Position numbers and translations under genes: made by a program
Source: a virus
Length of the DNA stretch: 25,891 nucleotides
IMG/VR virus record: IMGVR_UViG_3300028025_001855
Coordinates: 1 to 25,891 of that record
Direction: 5' to 3' (one strand)
Part shown: piece by piece, positions 17,202 through 23,775 of the stretch
Layout: each line of letters opens with the position of its first letter
Position numbering within the stretch: the first letter of the stretch is position 1
Notes under the pieces: generated by a model
The model's input: only the letters and a program-made list of their open reading frames with translations
Told to the model about the DNA's origin: nothing
Databases searched by the model: none

Positions 17202-18407
17202 ATGGGAATTATGGATTTCGGTCAAACTCAAGACCAAATGCCTCAAGATGACACAATGATGCAACTTGAGCTACAACGTAGATTAAGGTTTGCTGATGCG
17301 TTACGTCAACAAGAAGCCCCTCAAGGTCAAATGGTGTCAGGTCATTATGTAGCTCCTAGCTGGACGCAACAATTATCTAACTTGTATGGTAAGTATCAAG
17401 CAGGCCAACAAGAACAAGGCGCTATGAAGCAATATGGCGAATATCAAACATCTAAAGCTAAAAAATATGCTGAAGCATTAAGTGAAACTGACCCTGTTAA
17501 ATTTCAAGAAAAATTATCAGCAATGCCAGAGTTTGCTCCTGAATTAGTTAAAGCTAAATTGGCAGGAAAAGATAGACAATTACTTAAAGGCGCTCCAGGT
17601 GAAGTATTTATTGACCCCGTTACACGTCAACCCGTTTATTCTGTTCCTAAAGATGCAACAGAAAAATCAATGTTTGGCACAGTAAGCCCTTCAGATTTTA
17701 CTTCACAATCTTTAGCTAAATTTGCACAAACAAAAAATTATATGGATTTAGTAGCTGTTCCTAAACAATCTACACCAGCAACTCCTTATTATCAAGCAAT
17801 TCCTACAGGTCAAGGTTATGCTAGATTTAATGCTCGCACAGGTCAAATGGAAAATATGCCATTAAATGGTCAAGCTGTTTTACCTGCTGCACAAACTCCA
17901 CAATTGCAAAGTGATATTGCAGCCGCTAAATTTGGTGGAGAAGCTAGTGCTAAACGTGAATTTAATATGGCTGGCGCTCCTGACATTGTTAATGAAGCTC
18001 GTTCTATATTAACAGGCAAAGTAAAACCAACAGGTAGCGGATTAGGAACTATTGCTGACGTTGCTGGTGCTATGGTTGGAGTTTCTCCTTCTGGCGCTGC
18101 TCAAGCTGACCAATTGCGTGCCATTGGCGGTCAATTAGTAGCTAAAATGCCTCGTATGGAAGGCCCACAGTCTGACCGTGATGTTCAACTTTACACACAA
18201 ATGGCTGGTCAAATTGGTGACTCTACAATTCCTGTTTCTCGTAGACTTGAAGCGCTTAAAACTGTTGAAGGAATTATTACTAAATATGCTCCAAAACAAC
18301 AATCAAAGGGAATGTCAGGTCAAGACCAACAAGCATTACAATGGGCTAATTCAAACCCTAATGACCCAAGAGCAAAAGCGATTAAGCAAAAATTGGGAGT
18401 TCAATAA
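17202..18407 (+). CDS. Putative internal virion (DNA ejection) protein
   Basis: This 401-residue protein is Gln/Ala/Lys-rich and mostly helical, without membrane segments. The N-terminal region has MMQLELQRRLRFADALRQQ and SGHYVAPSWTQQLSNLYGKYQAGQQ, a pattern I know from ejection-block proteins in environmental podoviruses. The C-terminus ends with ALQWANSNPNDPRAKAIKQKLG, a short motif common at the ends of phage virion proteins. It lies between two other putative ejection proteins and its stop overlaps the next start (TAATG). The role as an inner-capsid protein delivered with DNA is inferred from position and composition. Confidence 0.75.
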   Translation: MGIMDFGQTQDQMPQDDTMMQLELQRRLRFADALRQQEAPQGQMVSGHYVAPSWTQQLSNLYGKYQAGQQEQGAMKQYGEYQTSKAKKYAEALSETDPVKFQEKLSAMPEFAPELVKAKLAGKDRQLLKGAPGEVFIDPVTRQPVYSVPKDATEKSMFGTVSPSDFTSQSLAKFAQTKNYMDLVAVPKQSTPATPYYQAIPTGQGYARFNARTGQMENMPLNGQAVLPAAQTPQLQSDIAAAKFGGEASAKREFNMAGAPDIVNEARSILTGKVKPTGSGLGTIADVAGAMVGVSPSGAAQADQLRAIGGQLVAKMPRMEGPQSDRDVQLYTQMAGQIGDSTIPVSRRLEALKTVEGIITKYAPKQQSKGMSGQDQQALQWANSNPNDPRAKAIKQKLGVQ

Positions 18408-19753
18408 TGGCTGATTTTAACCCTGATGAATATTTAGGCAATTTTAATCCTGATGCTTATCTTGGAGTTAAGCCACAAAAACCTCAAGAAAAAGTATCGC
18501 AAAATTATCTATCATTACTTAAATCTGGAGTAATGGATTTAGGTGATATTGGTCGTGGCATGATTGGCGAAACTGCTAAATTTGCAGGCCGTGTATTGCC
18601 TGGCGTTACAGGTGAAGAATTACAATCAAGAGTTGAATCAAGGTTAGCACCAAAGCAAGTTGATGATAATCGCATGATAACATCAAAAGACTTTGCTAGT
18701 ATTGGTCGTGGTGCAACAGACGTTGGCGCTGCTTTTGCAATTCCTGGCGCATTAGGCTCTGTCGCATCTAAAATCCCTCAAGCTGCTAAATATGCTGAAT
18801 TGCTATCTAGTGGTGGTTTTAACATGGGCAATGCTGCAACTAAATCTAAACTTGCTGACGCTTTAATTCGTGGTGGTGTAGGTGCTGTTGAAGGTTATGG
18901 TATTGGTGTTTTAGATAATCCTGAAAATGCAACCACGGCAGCTATGGTTCAAGGTGGTTTATCATCAGCGCTTCCAGCCGCAGCTCAACTAACAAATAAA
19001 ACAGCTAAAGTCTTAATGCAAAGCGCAATTAAGCCAACTGAAAAGCAATTAAAATCAGGTCAAGCACAAACTGCAATTGATACATTGTTGGAACTAGGAA
19101 TCAATCCTACAAATGCAGGCGTTGAAAAATTAAAAGGTAAAATTGGCGATATTAATGAGCAAATTGCAAACGCTTTAACTTCATCAAATGCTGTTATTAA
19201 CAAGCAAAATGTAATGCAAAGACTTGGTGATGTAGAACAAAAGTTTGCTAATCAAGTAGCACCTGTTTCTGACGTAAATGCAATTAGAAATATTGGTGAA
19301 GAATTTATGGCTTCTAATAAACCTATGCTTGAAATGGCTCAACAAAATATTCCTGTGCAACTTGCTCAAAAACTTAAGCAAGGAACATATAAAGTTTTAT
19401 CAGGCAAATATGGCGAAGCTGGTTCTGCATCAACTGAAGCTCAAAAAGCTTTGGCTCGTGGATTGAAAGAAGAAATTGCAAAAGAAGTACCAGCTATTGC
19501 AGGATTAAATGCACAAGAATCAAAAATTATTGATACATTAAAAGTAGCAGAACGTAGAGCATTGTTAGAAATGAACAAAAACCCTGCTGGCCTTGCATTG
19601 TTAGCAGGTGACCCTAAAGCAGCATTAGCATTTATGGCAGACAAAAGCGCTGCATTTAAATCTTTAGCAGCAAGAATGATTAATCAGGCTGGCAAAGTAA
19701 ATGCTCCTGTATCAACTTTACCAGCGTTAGCAGTATCACAAGGAGAGCAATAA
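18407..19753 (+). CDS. Putative internal virion (DNA ejection) protein with N-terminal FNPDxYLG repeat
   Basis: This 448-residue protein starts with two copies of F-N-P-D-x-Y-L-G (residues 4-11 and 13-20), a short linear motif often duplicated in phage ejection proteins. A glycine/alanine-rich amphipathic region follows at about 95-190 (ATDVGAAFAIPGALGSVAS, GGVGAVEGYGIGVL), resembling membrane-active segments. The remainder is helical, with QSAIKPTEKQLKSG and several coiled segments. Gene order after the S74 protein and the 401-residue protein suggests a P22 gp7/gp20/gp16-like set that forms an ejection conduit, but sequence identity to those proteins is not visible. Confidence 0.75.
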   Translation: MADFNPDEYLGNFNPDAYLGVKPQKPQEKVSQNYLSLLKSGVMDLGDIGRGMIGETAKFAGRVLPGVTGEELQSRVESRLAPKQVDDNRMITSKDFASIGRGATDVGAAFAIPGALGSVASKIPQAAKYAELLSSGGFNMGNAATKSKLADALIRGGVGAVEGYGIGVLDNPENATTAAMVQGGLSSALPAAAQLTNKTAKVLMQSAIKPTEKQLKSGQAQTAIDTLLELGINPTNAGVEKLKGKIGDINEQIANALTSSNAVINKQNVMQRLGDVEQKFANQVAPVSDVNAIRNIGEEFMASNKPMLEMAQQNIPVQLAQKLKQGTYKVLSGKYGEAGSASTEAQKALARGLKEEIAKEVPAIAGLNAQESKIIDTLKVAERRALLEMNKNPAGLALLAGDPKAALAFMADKSAAFKSLAARMINQAGKVNAPVSTLPALAVSQGEQ

Positions 19754-20620
19754 ATGGCACGTAACGGTTCAGGGACGTATAACCTCCCAGCAGGTAATCC
19801 TGTAGTTACAGGTACTACCATATCATCAACATGGGCGAACTCTACGCTATCAGACATCTCTACTGCTCTTACAGGCTCTATTGCATCTGATGGTCAGACT
19901 GTGCCTACCGCTAACTTGCCTATGGGTACTTATGCTCATACAAACGTAGGTGTTGCTACTGTGCGCTCTATGTACGCAGGCGCAAGTCAAGTGCAAGATA
20001 ATACCCTGCAATACTTAACTCCTGTATCGGGTACAGACACTATCACAGCAACTGCTACTTTAGGCATGACAGCTTATGCAACAGGTCAGCGCTTTACATT
20101 TGTTGCGGCAGGCACTAACACAGGTGCTACAACGCTCAATATTAACTCTATTGGCGCTAAAAATATTACTAAAAATGGCACAACTGCTCTTGTTGCTGGT
20201 GACATTACTTCAGGTCAAGCAATTGAGGTTGTTTATGATGGCACACAGTTTCAGTTATCTAGTCGTGTAGCAACGCCTGTTTCAGCTTATACTGCTTACA
20301 CTAACGCACTACAAACATTCACCACATCACAACGTGGTACTGTGACTACCGATGCTGACTTGTCTTTTGACATGAATGTGACTAATAATTTTTCATGTAC
20401 GCCTACAGGTACAGGAACGCTAACCTTTACCAACATTACTGCTGGTCAATCAGGTTACGTTTTACTAGACAACTCTGGTGGATATGCAATTAGTGCTGCC
20501 GCTACTACAAAAGTAGATTCAAGTTTCTTAACAGTAGTTTCTACTGCTGGCGTATATCTTATTTCTTACTTAAGTAATGGTACTAACGTATACTTGACTA
20601 CATCACAGGCGCTTGCATAA
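19754..20620 (+). CDS. Tail fibre/spike-type structural protein
   Basis: This 288-residue protein has the N-terminal module NGSGTYNLPAGNPVVTGTTIS followed by W-A-N-S-T-L-S-D-I, ending near SDGQTVPTANLPMG. I recognise this module as a capsid/tail-docking start shared by many phage tail fibre and tailspike genes. A beta module (GQRFTFVAAGTNTGATTLNINSIGAKNITKNG) comes next, common in such proteins. The C-terminus lacks an obvious enzymatic or chaperone domain, so this is a short fibre or a docking adaptor for another receptor-binding protein. It begins directly after the ejection gene. Confidence 0.82.
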   Translation: MARNGSGTYNLPAGNPVVTGTTISSTWANSTLSDISTALTGSIASDGQTVPTANLPMGTYAHTNVGVATVRSMYAGASQVQDNTLQYLTPVSGTDTITATATLGMTAYATGQRFTFVAAGTNTGATTLNINSIGAKNITKNGTTALVAGDITSGQAIEVVYDGTQFQLSSRVATPVSAYTAYTNALQTFTTSQRGTVTTDADLSFDMNVTNNFSCTPTGTGTLTFTNITAGQSGYVLLDNSGGYAISAAATTKVDSSFLTVVSTAGVYLISYLSNGTNVYLTTSQALA

Positions 20621-20853
20621 TGGAAGACCAACAAGTAATTAATCTTATTATTGGCGCTGTCCTGTCTGTTCTAGGCTGGTTTGCTAGACAGTTATGGGAT
20701 GCTGTTCAAGACCTTAAGAAAGACGTTAAGCAGATTGAGGTTGACCTTCCTACACATTATGTTCGCAAAGAGGACTTGGATGTTCGCCTAGACAGACTAG
20801 AGGCCGTGTTAAATCGTATATTTGAGAAACTAGACCATAAGGCTGACAAATAA
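20620..20853 (+). CDS. Small membrane-anchored coiled-coil protein (possible holin or spanin-like)
   Basis: This 77-residue protein has one membrane segment near residues 6-26 (VINLIIGAVLSVLGWFA core) followed by a charged helix ending LNRIFEKLDHKADK. The tail (HYVRKEDLDVRLDRLEAVLNRIF) is typical of small phage proteins placed between tail genes and lysis genes. Single-helix anchoring with a cytoplasmic or periplasmic coiled coil fits a class III-like holin, an antiholin, or a virion membrane protein. A separate holin candidate lies at 23326-23490. The start overlaps the previous stop by one base, as does its own stop with the next gene. Confidence 0.75.
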   Translation: MEDQQVINLIIGAVLSVLGWFARQLWDAVQDLKKDVKQIEVDLPTHYVRKEDLDVRLDRLEAVLNRIFEKLDHKADK

Positions 20854-21038
20854 TGGATGACCAAGAAGCGGTAGAATCACTTTTACAGCGAATGGTTGGT
20901 CAGACTATAGAAGAAGCATGGATAGAGAACGATGAATTTGTATTTGTGCTTTCTGACGATACAAAAATAGTTCTCTTTTCAGACGAAGATTTGCAATTGT
21001 ATTATGAAATGGGTGAACATCTAGACAATTTGCATTAA
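20853..21038 (+). CDS. Small acidic hypothetical protein
   Basis: This 61-residue acidic protein is coupled to the upstream gene through TAATG. The sequence IEEAWIENDEFVFVLSDDTKIVLFSDEDLQLYYE reads as alternating strands with acidic turns, like a compact beta sheet. I know similar short acidic proteins in other phages but no function. The promoter-like sequence for the downstream exonuclease lies within its last codons and just after its stop. Confidence 0.7.
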   Translation: MDDQEAVESLLQRMVGQTIEEAWIENDEFVFVLSDDTKIVLFSDEDLQLYYEMGEHLDNLH

Positions 21039-21050
21039 CTGTGCTAGGGT
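21022..21050 (+). promoter_or_regulatory. Probable sigma70 promoter, extended -10, for exonuclease gene
   Basis: TAGACA (21022-21027), a 17-base spacer and TAGGGT (21045-21050) are preceded by TGC in the extended -10 position. It shares the string TGTGCTA with two other promoter candidates in the window. The predicted start is near 21057, 20 bases before the exonuclease ATG. TCTTT (21054-21058) and AAAGA (21065-21069) can pair and would cover part of the ribosome binding site. Confidence 0.5.
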
Positions 21051-21076
21051 AAGTCTTTCACCAAAAAGAGTAAATA

Positions 21077-21820
21077 ATGAAAATTTTACTGCTTGATATT
21101 GAAACAGCTCCTAATATAGCGCATGTATGGGGTCTTTGGCAACAAAACGTATCTATTAATCAAATTGTAGCTTCTGGATACATCATGTGCTGGGCTGCAA
21201 AGTGGTATAACGATGAGAAATTGCATTTTGATAGCGTACATCATTCCAAGCCTAAAAAGATGCTTACACGCATTTATGACATGTTAGAAGAAGCTGATGC
21301 TGTTATTCATTACAATGGCACAAAGTTTGATATTCCTACGCTAAACAAAGAGTTTTTATTGTATGGCATGACACCACCAGCTCCATACAAGCAAATTGAT
21401 TTACTCCGTACCGCACGTTCTCAATTCCGTTTTCCATCTAATAAATTAGACTATATTGCACAGGCTTTAGGGCTTGGCAAGAAGGTCAAACATACAGGGC
21501 ATGACCTTTGGGTGCAATGTATGGCTGGAAATGCTGAATCATGGGAAATGATGGAGGAATACAACCGTCAAGATGTAATATTGCTTGAAAAGGTGTATGA
21601 AAAGCTTAAGCCGTGGATTAAGAATCATCCTAATCATGGCGTATACGAAGGCGGTGTATGCTGTACTAACTGTGCTTCTACAAAGTATCAACGTAGAGGT
21701 TGGGCTTACACTAATGCTAACAAATATCAGCGTTATCGTTGCAATGAATGTGGTAGTTGGTTTAGGGGTTCTCGCAATAACTTGTTTGATGAGCCTAAAA
21801 AGTTCTTGACATTCTCATGA
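21077..21820 (+). CDS. DnaQ/YprB-like 3'-5' exonuclease with C-terminal zinc ribbon
   Basis: This protein has 247 residues. The exonuclease domain spans about 1-180 with Exo I D7-I-E9-T, Exo II HYNGTKFD85, and Exo III Y162-N-R-Q-D166-V, giving the four metal-binding acids of the DEDD ribonuclease H-like superfamily (closest to the YprB-type RNase_H_2 group). After a linker comes a zinc ribbon, C196-x2-C199 and C222-x2-C225, with the RYRCNECGSWFRG pattern seen in transposase-type zinc ribbons. That fusion suggests nucleic-acid targeting. It could act in phage recombination, host DNA degradation or proofreading, but no polymerase lies in the window. It has its own likely promoter and AAGAG ribosome binding site. 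Confidence 0.85.
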   Translation: MKILLLDIETAPNIAHVWGLWQQNVSINQIVASGYIMCWAAKWYNDEKLHFDSVHHSKPKKMLTRIYDMLEEADAVIHYNGTKFDIPTLNKEFLLYGMTPPAPYKQIDLLRTARSQFRFPSNKLDYIAQALGLGKKVKHTGHDLWVQCMAGNAESWEMMEEYNRQDVILLEKVYEKLKPWIKNHPNHGVYEGGVCCTNCASTKYQRRGWAYTNANKYQRYRCNECGSWFRGSRNNLFDEPKKFLTFS

Positions 21821-21834
21821 TTATGTGCTATAAT
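21806..21834 (+). promoter_or_regulatory. Perfect-consensus sigma70 promoter with extended -10
   Basis: TTGACA (21806-21811), a 17-base spacer and TATAAT (21829-21834) match both consensus hexamers fully, and TGC precedes the -10. It overlaps the last codons of the exonuclease gene. The predicted start near 21840 gives a very short leader for the HNH-like gene at 21866. Confidence 0.85.
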
Positions 21835-21865
21835 CACGACTCCAACAATGCAAAAGGAGTTGTAA

Positions 21866-22267
21866 ATGAATCAAGAACAACGCAACGCAAAGCAAAGAGA
21901 AAAAAGAAAGCTTGATGGCAATTTGCATACAAAGAAATATGAGAAAACAAAAAAAGGTTTTCTTATGCGTCTTTATAGAAATATGGAGTCACGTGTCACA
22001 GGCGTTCAAAAACTTAAAGTTCATTTGTATGAAGGCAAATCATTACTTACTCGTGATGAATTTTATGCCTGGACTGAAGCAAATGCGGAATTTCATAAAT
22101 TATTTAAGGAATGGGAAAATTCTAATTACGAAAGACGTTTAACGCCTTCTGTAGATAGAATAGACTCATCTTTAGGATATGAAGTGCATAATATGGAATG
22201 GATACCTTTTCATGAAAACTGTAGGCGAGGCGCACTTTCTAAACTTAAACTTTATTATGGAAAATAA
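21866..22267 (+). CDS. HNH-like (homing-type) endonuclease
   Basis: This 133-residue basic protein has an N-terminal Lys/Arg/Glu helix. Its C-terminal half carries LTPSVDRIDSSLGYEVHNMEWIPFHENCRRG, the D-R-I-D-x-x-x-G-Y-x-x-x-N-x-x-W pattern of HNH-family phage endonucleases. The first histidine of a classic HNH is not clear, so the nickase active site may be divergent. The gene is a self-contained unit: perfect promoter inside the upstream gene, AAAGGAG ribosome binding site, and its own strong terminator. This is the behaviour of a free-standing homing or moron gene. Homing activity itself is inferred. Confidence 0.75.
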   Translation: MNQEQRNAKQREKRKLDGNLHTKKYEKTKKGFLMRLYRNMESRVTGVQKLKVHLYEGKSLLTRDEFYAWTEANAEFHKLFKEWENSNYERRLTPSVDRIDSSLGYEVHNMEWIPFHENCRRGALSKLKLYYGK

Positions 22268-22270
22268 CAC

Positions 22271-22292
22271 AAGGGGCTAATGCCCCTTTTTT
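22271..22292 (+). terminator. Strong intrinsic terminator after HNH-like gene
   Basis: AAGGGGC (22271-22277), loop TAAT and GCCCCTT (22282-22288) run into a T-tract to 22292. The seven-pair stem and U-run are a textbook rho-independent terminator placed four bases after the HNH stop. Confidence 0.92.
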
Positions 22293-22295
22293 ATT

Positions 22296-22430
22296 ATGAT
22301 ATTACATCAAATACGTAGATTAAACGGCAAGCTAATGATTGATGGCAGACATACTATTGTCAGACGGCTTGATAAACAAGCACGTAAAATTGCACGATTA
22401 TACAAGTTTCGAGGATATAAACAGTTATGA
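22296..22430 (+). CDS. Small basic protein, unknown
   Basis: This 44-residue basic protein is rich in Arg and Lys (QIRRLNGKLMIDGRHTIVRRLDKQARKIARLYKFRGYKQL). The stop overlaps the next ATG by ATGA, which supports real, coupled translation. No clear ribosome binding site precedes ATG 22296 because the terminator lies directly upstream, so an internal ATG near 22335 might be used instead. Its charge suggests nucleic-acid binding, but no family was recognised. Confidence 0.5.
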   Translation: MILHQIRRLNGKLMIDGRHTIVRRLDKQARKIARLYKFRGYKQL

Positions 22431-22564
22431 AGCAGTTTAAACTATGTAGCGAATGTGGCGAGCCATACGAGGTAGATGACGCTGACCCTGACTTTCACGT
22501 ATGCCTAGAATGTAACGTGTATGATGAAGATTTAATTGGACTTTACGAGGAAACAAATGATTAA
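22427..22564 (+). CDS. Small zinc-ribbon-like protein
   Basis: This 45-residue protein has CSECGEPYEVDDADPDFHVC followed by L-E-C, that is C7-x2-C10 and C26-x2-C29 spaced as a compact zinc ribbon. The C-terminus is acidic. ATGA coupling to the preceding gene and overlap with the following one (its TAA lies inside the next gene's first codons) support translation. Similar short zinc-knuckle proteins are common in phage early or middle regions and may be adaptors for host proteins. The target is unknown. Confidence 0.7.
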   Translation: MKQFKLCSECGEPYEVDDADPDFHVCLECNVYDEDLIGLYEETND

Positions 22565-22919
22565 CGAATTTATAGCAACAATATTCCTAGCACGTGATGT
22601 AGCACACAGAGAGCATTTACGCACTAAAAGCTACTCACAGCATAAAGCCCTTGGTCACTTTTACGAAGATATTGCAGAGCTTGCAGACAAGCTAACAGAG
22701 GCTTATCAAGGCCGTTATGGGATTATTAAAGACATTCCTATTCTTACAGAAGAAGAAACTTACAAAGAGCCACTTTACTGTATTGCTGACAAACTAGCTT
22801 ACATTGAGAAAAATCGTTACAAGTGTATTCCTAAAGAGGATAGCGCATTACAGAACATTGTGGACGAGGTAGTTGGTGAGTTCTTATCTGTTATTTACAA
22901 ACTTGAGAATCTTAAATGA
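22557..22919 (+). CDS. Helical phage protein resembling DUF5856 (ferritin-like fold)
   Basis: This 120-residue protein starts at ATG 22557, with GAGGA just upstream. A longer frame from a TTG at 22536 is less likely. The pattern IATIFLARDVAHREHLRTKSYSQHKALGHFYEDIAELADKLTEAYQGRYG closely resembles a family in T4-like and other aquatic phages that I recall as DUF5856, predicted to be a four-helix Dps/ferritin-like fold. Conserved His and Glu residues in the first helices (AHREH, HKALGHFYEDI) could be metal ligands. Its role in phages is unknown. It ends with ATGA overlap onto the endolysin gene. Confidence 0.75.
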   Translation: MINEFIATIFLARDVAHREHLRTKSYSQHKALGHFYEDIAELADKLTEAYQGRYGIIKDIPILTEEETYKEPLYCIADKLAYIEKNRYKCIPKEDSALQNIVDEVVGEFLSVIYKLENLK

Positions 22920-23329
22920 TTAACAGTCGTAGCTTAACTGACCTTAATCCTAAAGTAGCAGCTATGTGTAGTGAGTTTATCAATAGCTGTAAAAAGCAAC
23001 ACATCGACATTCTTATTACTTCAACTTATCGTGATACAGAATCTCAAAACGCTTTGTATGCTCAAGGTCGTACAGCGCCAGGCAAGAAAGTTACTAATGC
23101 TAAAGGCGGTCAATCGTTTCACAATTGGAAAGTGGCTTTTGATTTTTGCCCTATTGTTAATGGCAAGCCTAATTGGAATGATGTGGCTTTATATACCAAG
23201 TGCGGTGAGATTGCTGAAAGCGTTGGCCTAGAATGGGCTGGACGCTGGAAAAGCTTTAAAGAATTGGCACATTGTCAATATACAGGTGGTTTAACTTTAC
23301 ATGACTTTCAACAAGGAAAAACATTATGA
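22916..23329 (+). CDS. Endolysin, M15-type L,D-peptidase (L-alanyl-D-glutamate peptidase-like)
   Basis: This 137-residue single-domain lysin has no signal peptide, so it needs a holin. The zinc site of the VanY/M15C group is visible: H69 and D76 in SFHNWKVAFDF and H119 in ELAHCQY, with E116 at the place of the catalytic acid. SRSLTDLNPKVAAM at the start and TSTYRDTESQNALYAQGRT are typical family blocks. It would cleave the peptide part of Gram-negative peptidoglycan. It overlaps upstream and downstream genes by four bases each, forming a small lysis operon with the holin candidate. Confidence 0.88.
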   Translation: MINSRSLTDLNPKVAAMCSEFINSCKKQHIDILITSTYRDTESQNALYAQGRTAPGKKVTNAKGGQSFHNWKVAFDFCPIVNGKPNWNDVALYTKCGEIAESVGLEWAGRWKSFKELAHCQYTGGLTLHDFQQGKTL

Positions 23330-23490
23330 TTCAATATTTATTAGAACGTGCTAAAGAGCCTTCTTCATGGCGTGGTGCTGTATTTTTACTAGCTTCTGCT
23401 GGTGTTGGTATTGCTCCTGAATTAAGCGATGCTATCATCACTACAGGCGTAGCTGTAGCTGGTTTGTTAGGTGTAGTTACTAAAGGTTAA
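23326..23490 (+). CDS. Small two-helix holin candidate
   Basis: This 54-residue protein is coupled to the endolysin through ATGA. After a short charged start (LLERAKEPSSWRG) come two hydrophobic stretches, GAVFLLASAGVGIAP (about 17-31) and AIITTGVAVAGLLGVV (about 36-51), joined by a short acidic turn. The protein ends TKG. The K-E-P-S-S-W-R-G lead-in followed by two helices is a pattern I recognise in small phage holins next to endolysins. It would permeabilise the inner membrane and time lysis. Confidence 0.82.
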   Translation: MIQYLLERAKEPSSWRGAVFLLASAGVGIAPELSDAIITTGVAVAGLLGVVTKG

Positions 23491-23703
23491 TTTTTACAGG
23501 CGGTTAAGCCGACATCAGAGGATATAGCAAGTAACGAGTTTTTCGGCTTTCTGCGTTACATGTAACAGCTATCAAATCTGCGCCAACTTCATGTTAATCA
23601 CTAGACGCAATCCATGATTGCCCCGATGTGTAAAAAGTGCATTTATGTTAATATGTTTACTACAATATACATTCCGTATATTTTGTAAATTAGGAGATAC
23701 ATT
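23491..23703 (+). promoter_or_regulatory. Structured leader upstream of pqqA
   Basis: There is no convincing gene in this 213-base gap, but several foldable elements. ATAGC (23524-23528) pairs with GCTAT (23568-23572), enclosing GTAACGAG (23531-23538) paired with CT-g-CGTTAC (23551-23559). The string GTTACATGTAAC (23555-23566) is a perfect palindrome. GCAATC (23607-23612) and GATTGC (23616-23621) make a tight hairpin. AATATAC and GTATATT (23664-23670 and 23676-23682) form a perfect dyad just before the pqqA ribosome binding site. A weak -10, TACAAT (23661-23666), overlaps this dyad. Regulation of the following gene by protein or RNA structure is inferred. Confidence 0.45.
23664..23682 (+). 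promoter_or_regulatory. Operator-like inverted repeat before pqqA
   Basis: AATATAC-N5-GTATATT is a perfect 7-base inverted repeat centred 31 bases before the pqqA ATG. It overlaps the best -10 candidate, TACAAT. It could be a repressor site or a short RNA hairpin. Confidence 0.4.
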
Positions 23704-23775
23704 ATGTGGACTAAACCAGCAGCTACAGAGTTAAGATTCGGATTTGAGTGTACGATGTATATTTGCAATCGTTAA
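23704..23775 (+). CDS. pqqA: PqqA, precursor peptide of pyrroloquinoline quinone
   Basis: The reading frame encodes 23 residues, the same length as Klebsiella-type PqqA. It begins MWTKPA, continues through E9-L-R, and contains the family core RFGFECTMY (residues 11-19), ending ICNR. In PqqA the Glu and Tyr of E-x-x-x-Y supply all carbon and nitrogen atoms of PQQ. Here they are E15 and Y19, at the expected positions. PqqD presents the peptide and the radical SAM enzyme PqqE cross-links Glu to Tyr. No other pqq gene is in the window, so host PqqB-E would be needed. TAGGAGA seven bases before the ATG is a strong ribosome binding site. Unusual residues are Cys16 and Cys21, where I recall Val and Ser/Ala. 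The gene lies between the lysis genes and an endonuclease. Confidence 0.92.
   Translation: MWTKPAATELRFGFECTMYICNR

Noticed and set aside
22536-22556. TTG at 22536 as start of the DUF5856-like gene
   Set aside because: ATG 22557 has GAGGA upstream and gives the family-like N-terminus; the extension overlaps the zinc-ribbon gene further for no reason.
23614-23688. A 24-codon ORF (MIAPMCKKC...) upstream of pqqA
   Set aside because: No ribosome binding site, and it covers the hairpin, -10 candidate and dyad; probably a chance frame.
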